This document shows, in pieces, positions 61,755 through 64,000 of a DNA stretch of 64,000 nucleotides (positions are counted from its first letter, which is position 1; the number at the start of each line of letters is the position of its first letter). The translations under genes and the position numbers were made by a program. Source of the DNA: Polaribacter pacificus (lineage in GTDB: Bacteria; Bacteroidota; Bacteroidia; Flavobacteriales; Flavobacteriaceae); NCBI RefSeq assembly GCF_038024035.1, contig NZ_CP150664.1, forward strand, positions 2,108,001-2,172,000. The letters are read 5' to 3'. The notes under the pieces are model-generated. The model did not search any database. It was given only the letters and a program-made list of their open reading frames with translations, and was not told where the DNA came from.

Positions 61755-62768
61755 TTATTGTTTTAATTGCCAGGCCCAAGCAGAAGAAAGTGCTTCTTCA
61801 AGGCTCTTCTCTGTTTTCCATTGAAGTTCTGCATTTGCAAGTGTGGTATCTGCATAGGCAGAAATCACATCTCCTTCACGTCTGTCGACAATCTTATAAT
61901 TGAGCTTTTGATTGCTCACTTTTTCAAAAGATTTAATGACTTCTAAAACAGAAGATCCAGTTCCTGTTCCAATATTAAAATACTCAAAATTTTCTTTGTT
62001 TCTCCTATCAAGTAGGCGTTCTAAAGCAGCAATATGTGCTTTTGCAAGATCAACTACGTGAATATAATCTCTAATTGCAGTGCCATCAGGTGTTGGATAA
62101 TCATTCCCGAAAACCGATAATTCTTTTCTGATTCCAGCTGCAGTTTGAGTGATAAATGGGATTAAGTTCTGTGGAATTCCGAGCGGTAATTCTCCAATTT
62201 TAGCAGTTGGATGTGCTCCAATAGGATTAAAATATCGCAGTGCAATGGCGTTTAAATCATATGCGCTACAACTTTCTTTAATGATTTCTTCACCAATCTG
62301 CTTTGTGTTTCCATAAGGAGATTCTGCCGGCTTATTAGGAGCATTTTCAGTAATAGGTAATTCATCTGCTTGTCCATAAACTGTACAAGAAGAGCTAAAA
62401 ATAAAGCAATCCAACCCTTTTTGTTTCATTTCTTGAAGAATATAGACCAAACACCCGATATTGTTTTCATAATAAGCCAAAGGCTCCTGAACACTTTCTC
62501 CAACAGCTTTATAGGCAGCAAAATGAATTATTCCATCTACCTTATTCATTTCAAAAAAAGCAGAAACCTGAGCCTTGTCTCTTAAATCAATTTGAAAAAA
62601 ATGTGGACGAATTCCTGTAATTGAAGTTATCTGATCAAGTACCTCTATTCGAGTATTTGATAAATTGTCGATGATGAGCACCTCAAAGCCTGATTGCTGT
62701 AATTCAACTACGGTATGCGACCCTATAAAACCAAGTCCTCCGGTTACAAGTATTTTTTTTACTTCCAT
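61755..62768 (-). CDS. galE: UDP-glucose 4-epimerase
   Basis: 337 residues. NAD-binding GGLGFIGSHTVVELQQ at the start, SSSCTVYGQ (catalytic Ser) and SPYGNTKQIGEE (Tyr-x3-Lys) are all present. It interconverts UDP-glucose and UDP-galactose. The gene is 11 bases downstream of the DegT aminotransferase, on the same strand, which points to surface polysaccharide synthesis. The run continues beyond the right edge of the window only upstream. Confidence 0.93.
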   Translation of the reverse strand: MEVKKILVTGGLGFIGSHTVVELQQSGFEVLIIDNLSNTRIEVLDQITSITGIRPHFFQIDLRDKAQVSAFFEMNKVDGIIHFAAYKAVGESVQEPLAYYENNIGCLVYILQEMKQKGLDCFIFSSSCTVYGQADELPITENAPNKPAESPYGNTKQIGEEIIKESCSAYDLNAIALRYFNPIGAHPTAKIGELPLGIPQNLIPFITQTAAGIRKELSVFGNDYPTPDGTAIRDYIHVVDLAKAHIAALERLLDRRNKENFEYFNIGTGTGSSVLEVIKSFEKVSNQKLNYKIVDRREGDVISAYADTTLANAELQWKTEKSLEEALSSAWAWQLKQ

Positions 62769-62779
62769 TTTTTAATAAG

Positions 62780-63928
62780 TTAAGAAATGAAATCTAAAAT
62801 AGTTTCTGTTATATATGCCAATTGCTCGTTGTCTAATTCTGTGTGCATTGGCAATGAGATGACCTCTTCTATTAACAGGTTGGTTACAGGGAAGTCTTTT
62901 TCATTATAACGGTCATCTACATAGGCTTTTTGCTTGTGTAAAGGCACAGGATAATAAATGGCATTTGGAATGTTTTTTGCAAGCAAATGCTTGTGCAATT
63001 CATCTCTTTTTCCATTTGTAATTCTCAGTGTATACTGATGGAAAACATGGCAGTTACAGGTGTCGCAAATGTCACCACAACTCGATGATTTAGGTGTAAT
63101 AATATGCTCATTTGTAGAAAAAGCTTCATTGTAGAATTTAGCAGCCGTTCTACGTGCTTCGCAATAGGCATCTAAGAAAGGTAATTTTGCTTTTAACACT
63201 CCTGCTTGAATGCTGTCTAAACGAGAATTTACTCCAACTACATCATGGTAATAACGGGTGTACATTCCGTGATTTACGATTCCTCTAAGCGTATGAGCAA
63301 GTGCATCGTCGTTGGTGAAGATTGCGCCACCATCACCATAACATCCAAGGTTTTTAGAAGGGAAAAATGAAGTAGTCCCAACATTTCCGATAGTTCCAGC
63401 TTTCATTTTGGTTCCGTTAGAAAAAGTGTAATCGGCTCCAATTGCTTGTGCATTGTCTTCTATAACAAATAAATTGTGTTCTTTGGCAATTTCTAAAATG
63501 GCTTCCATATTAGCACATTGACCAAATAAATGTACAGGAACAATGGCTTTGGTTTTTGAAGTAATGGCCCTTTTTAAAGCTTCAATATCCATATTAAAGC
63601 TGTCAATTTCTACATCAACCAAGACCGGAGTTAATTTTAACAAACCAATGACTTCTACGGTAGCGGCAAAAGTAAAATCTGCAGTGATTACTTCATCCCC
63701 TTGCTCTAAATTTAAGCCCATCATTGCTATCTGCAATGCATCGGTACCGTTGGCACATGGTATTACGTGTTTTACATTGAGGTATTTTTCTAAATCGGCT
63801 TGAAACTCATGAACCAATGGTCCATTAATATATGTAGAACTGTCTAAAACTTCTTTGATTGAGGCATCAACAGTTTCTTTTATGTGTTGGTATTGACCTT
63901 GAAGGTCAACCATTTGTATTTTTTTCAT
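62780..63928 (-). CDS. DegT/DnrJ/EryC1-type sugar aminotransferase
   Basis: 382 residues from the ATG at 63928; an earlier frame of eight codons is not family-like. PLP lysine lies in FFPSKNLGCYGDGG. Other marks are PCANGTDALQIAMMGL and IEDNAQAIGADY. An insertion with five cysteines, SCGDICDTCNCHVFHQYT, may bind a metal and is seen in many Bacteroidota members, as far as I recall. It aminates a nucleotide-linked keto-sugar and is probably part of a surface-sugar unit with galE. Confidence 0.9.
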   Translation of the reverse strand: MKKIQMVDLQGQYQHIKETVDASIKEVLDSSTYINGPLVHEFQADLEKYLNVKHVIPCANGTDALQIAMMGLNLEQGDEVITADFTFAATVEVIGLLKLTPVLVDVEIDSFNMDIEALKRAITSKTKAIVPVHLFGQCANMEAILEIAKEHNLFVIEDNAQAIGADYTFSNGTKMKAGTIGNVGTTSFFPSKNLGCYGDGGAIFTNDDALAHTLRGIVNHGMYTRYYHDVVGVNSRLDSIQAGVLKAKLPFLDAYCEARRTAAKFYNEAFSTNEHIITPKSSSCGDICDTCNCHVFHQYTLRITNGKRDELHKHLLAKNIPNAIYYPVPLHKQKAYVDDRYNEKDFPVTNLLIEEVISLPMHTELDNEQLAYITETILDFIS

Positions 63929-63974
63929 GAAATTGAATTTTCGTAACAACAAAAATACAAATTTAATTTCTGTT

Positions 63975-63982
63975 ATCTTTGA
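63975..63982 (+). promoter_or_regulatory. -7 box (TATCTTTG) pointing out of the window
   Basis: A perfect TAnnTTTG match on the plus strand 18 bases from the right edge. It probably serves a gene that starts beyond the window. No matching TTG is visible. Confidence 0.45.
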
Positions 63983-64000
63983 AGAAAATCAAACACAAAT

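Overview
This is a gene-dense, AT-rich chromosomal segment of a member of the Bacteroidota, most likely a Flavobacteriaceae species. The evidence is protein content (SusC-like carboxypeptidase-regulatory/beta-barrel proteins, a DUF4369-type TlpA lipoprotein, DUF3127, bacterial GH3), A-rich leaders instead of Shine-Dalgarno sites, and repeated Bacteroidota-type promoter boxes (TAnnTTTG, several with TTG 17-21 bases upstream). I see no rRNA, tRNA, insertion sequence, phage or CRISPR array. No stretch above 300 bases lacks a gene; the longest gaps are about 2161-2430 and 60337-60611.

Layout. 1-10.2 kb: the end of a thioredoxin-like gene, an unlisted 34-residue membrane peptide with its own terminator, comM, a large outer-membrane barrel protein, an S10 peptidase, dsbD and a TlpA-like lipoprotein. 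10.3-15.4 kb: a tight minus-strand operon pabB / 82-residue protein / serine hydrolase / lipase / tilS with overlapping ends. 15.5-28.2 kb: a sodium-solute symporter, lpdA, a haem-binding protein with a glycosyltransferase, M3 peptidase, purK-purE, and a Rieske-like lipoprotein with a broken second cluster motif. 28.3-41.1 kb: greA, an Rrf2 regulator with a di-iron NO-damage repair protein, a HIT protein, a lone histidine kinase, then plus-strand housekeeping genes (flavin reductase, aat, MazG-like, aroA, queA, rlmN, polyprenyl synthase). 41.1-45.6 kb: GH3 protein, DUF2797 protein, nitrilase and a LacI regulator.

The most distinctive part is 45.6-58.3 kb. The minus-strand run 58279 to 53409 encodes a CxxC peroxidase-like protein, the radical SAM protein ArsS, a TIGR04282-type transferase, a purine nucleoside phosphorylase, an ArsM methyltransferase and a sterol-desaturase-like di-iron membrane enzyme. 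This matches a pathway for arsenosugars: ArsM methylates arsenite, ArsS adds the 5'-deoxyadenosyl group, the phosphorylase removes adenine, and a transferase would act on the sugar. No ars repressor, arsenate reductase or efflux pump is nearby, so it is not an ordinary resistance operon. Next to it lies a second minus-strand set (FAD oxidoreductase, polyferredoxin membrane protein, two GT2 enzymes, one polyprenol-dependent GT) and a divergent GH113-like lipoprotein; a joint role in making a glycosylated or lipid-bound arsenosugar is a hypothesis.

58.4-64 kb: queuosine precursor transporter, fabD, a conserved-looking 64-residue CxxC protein preceded by phased A-tracts (predicted curved DNA), corA, galE and a DegT-type aminotransferase.
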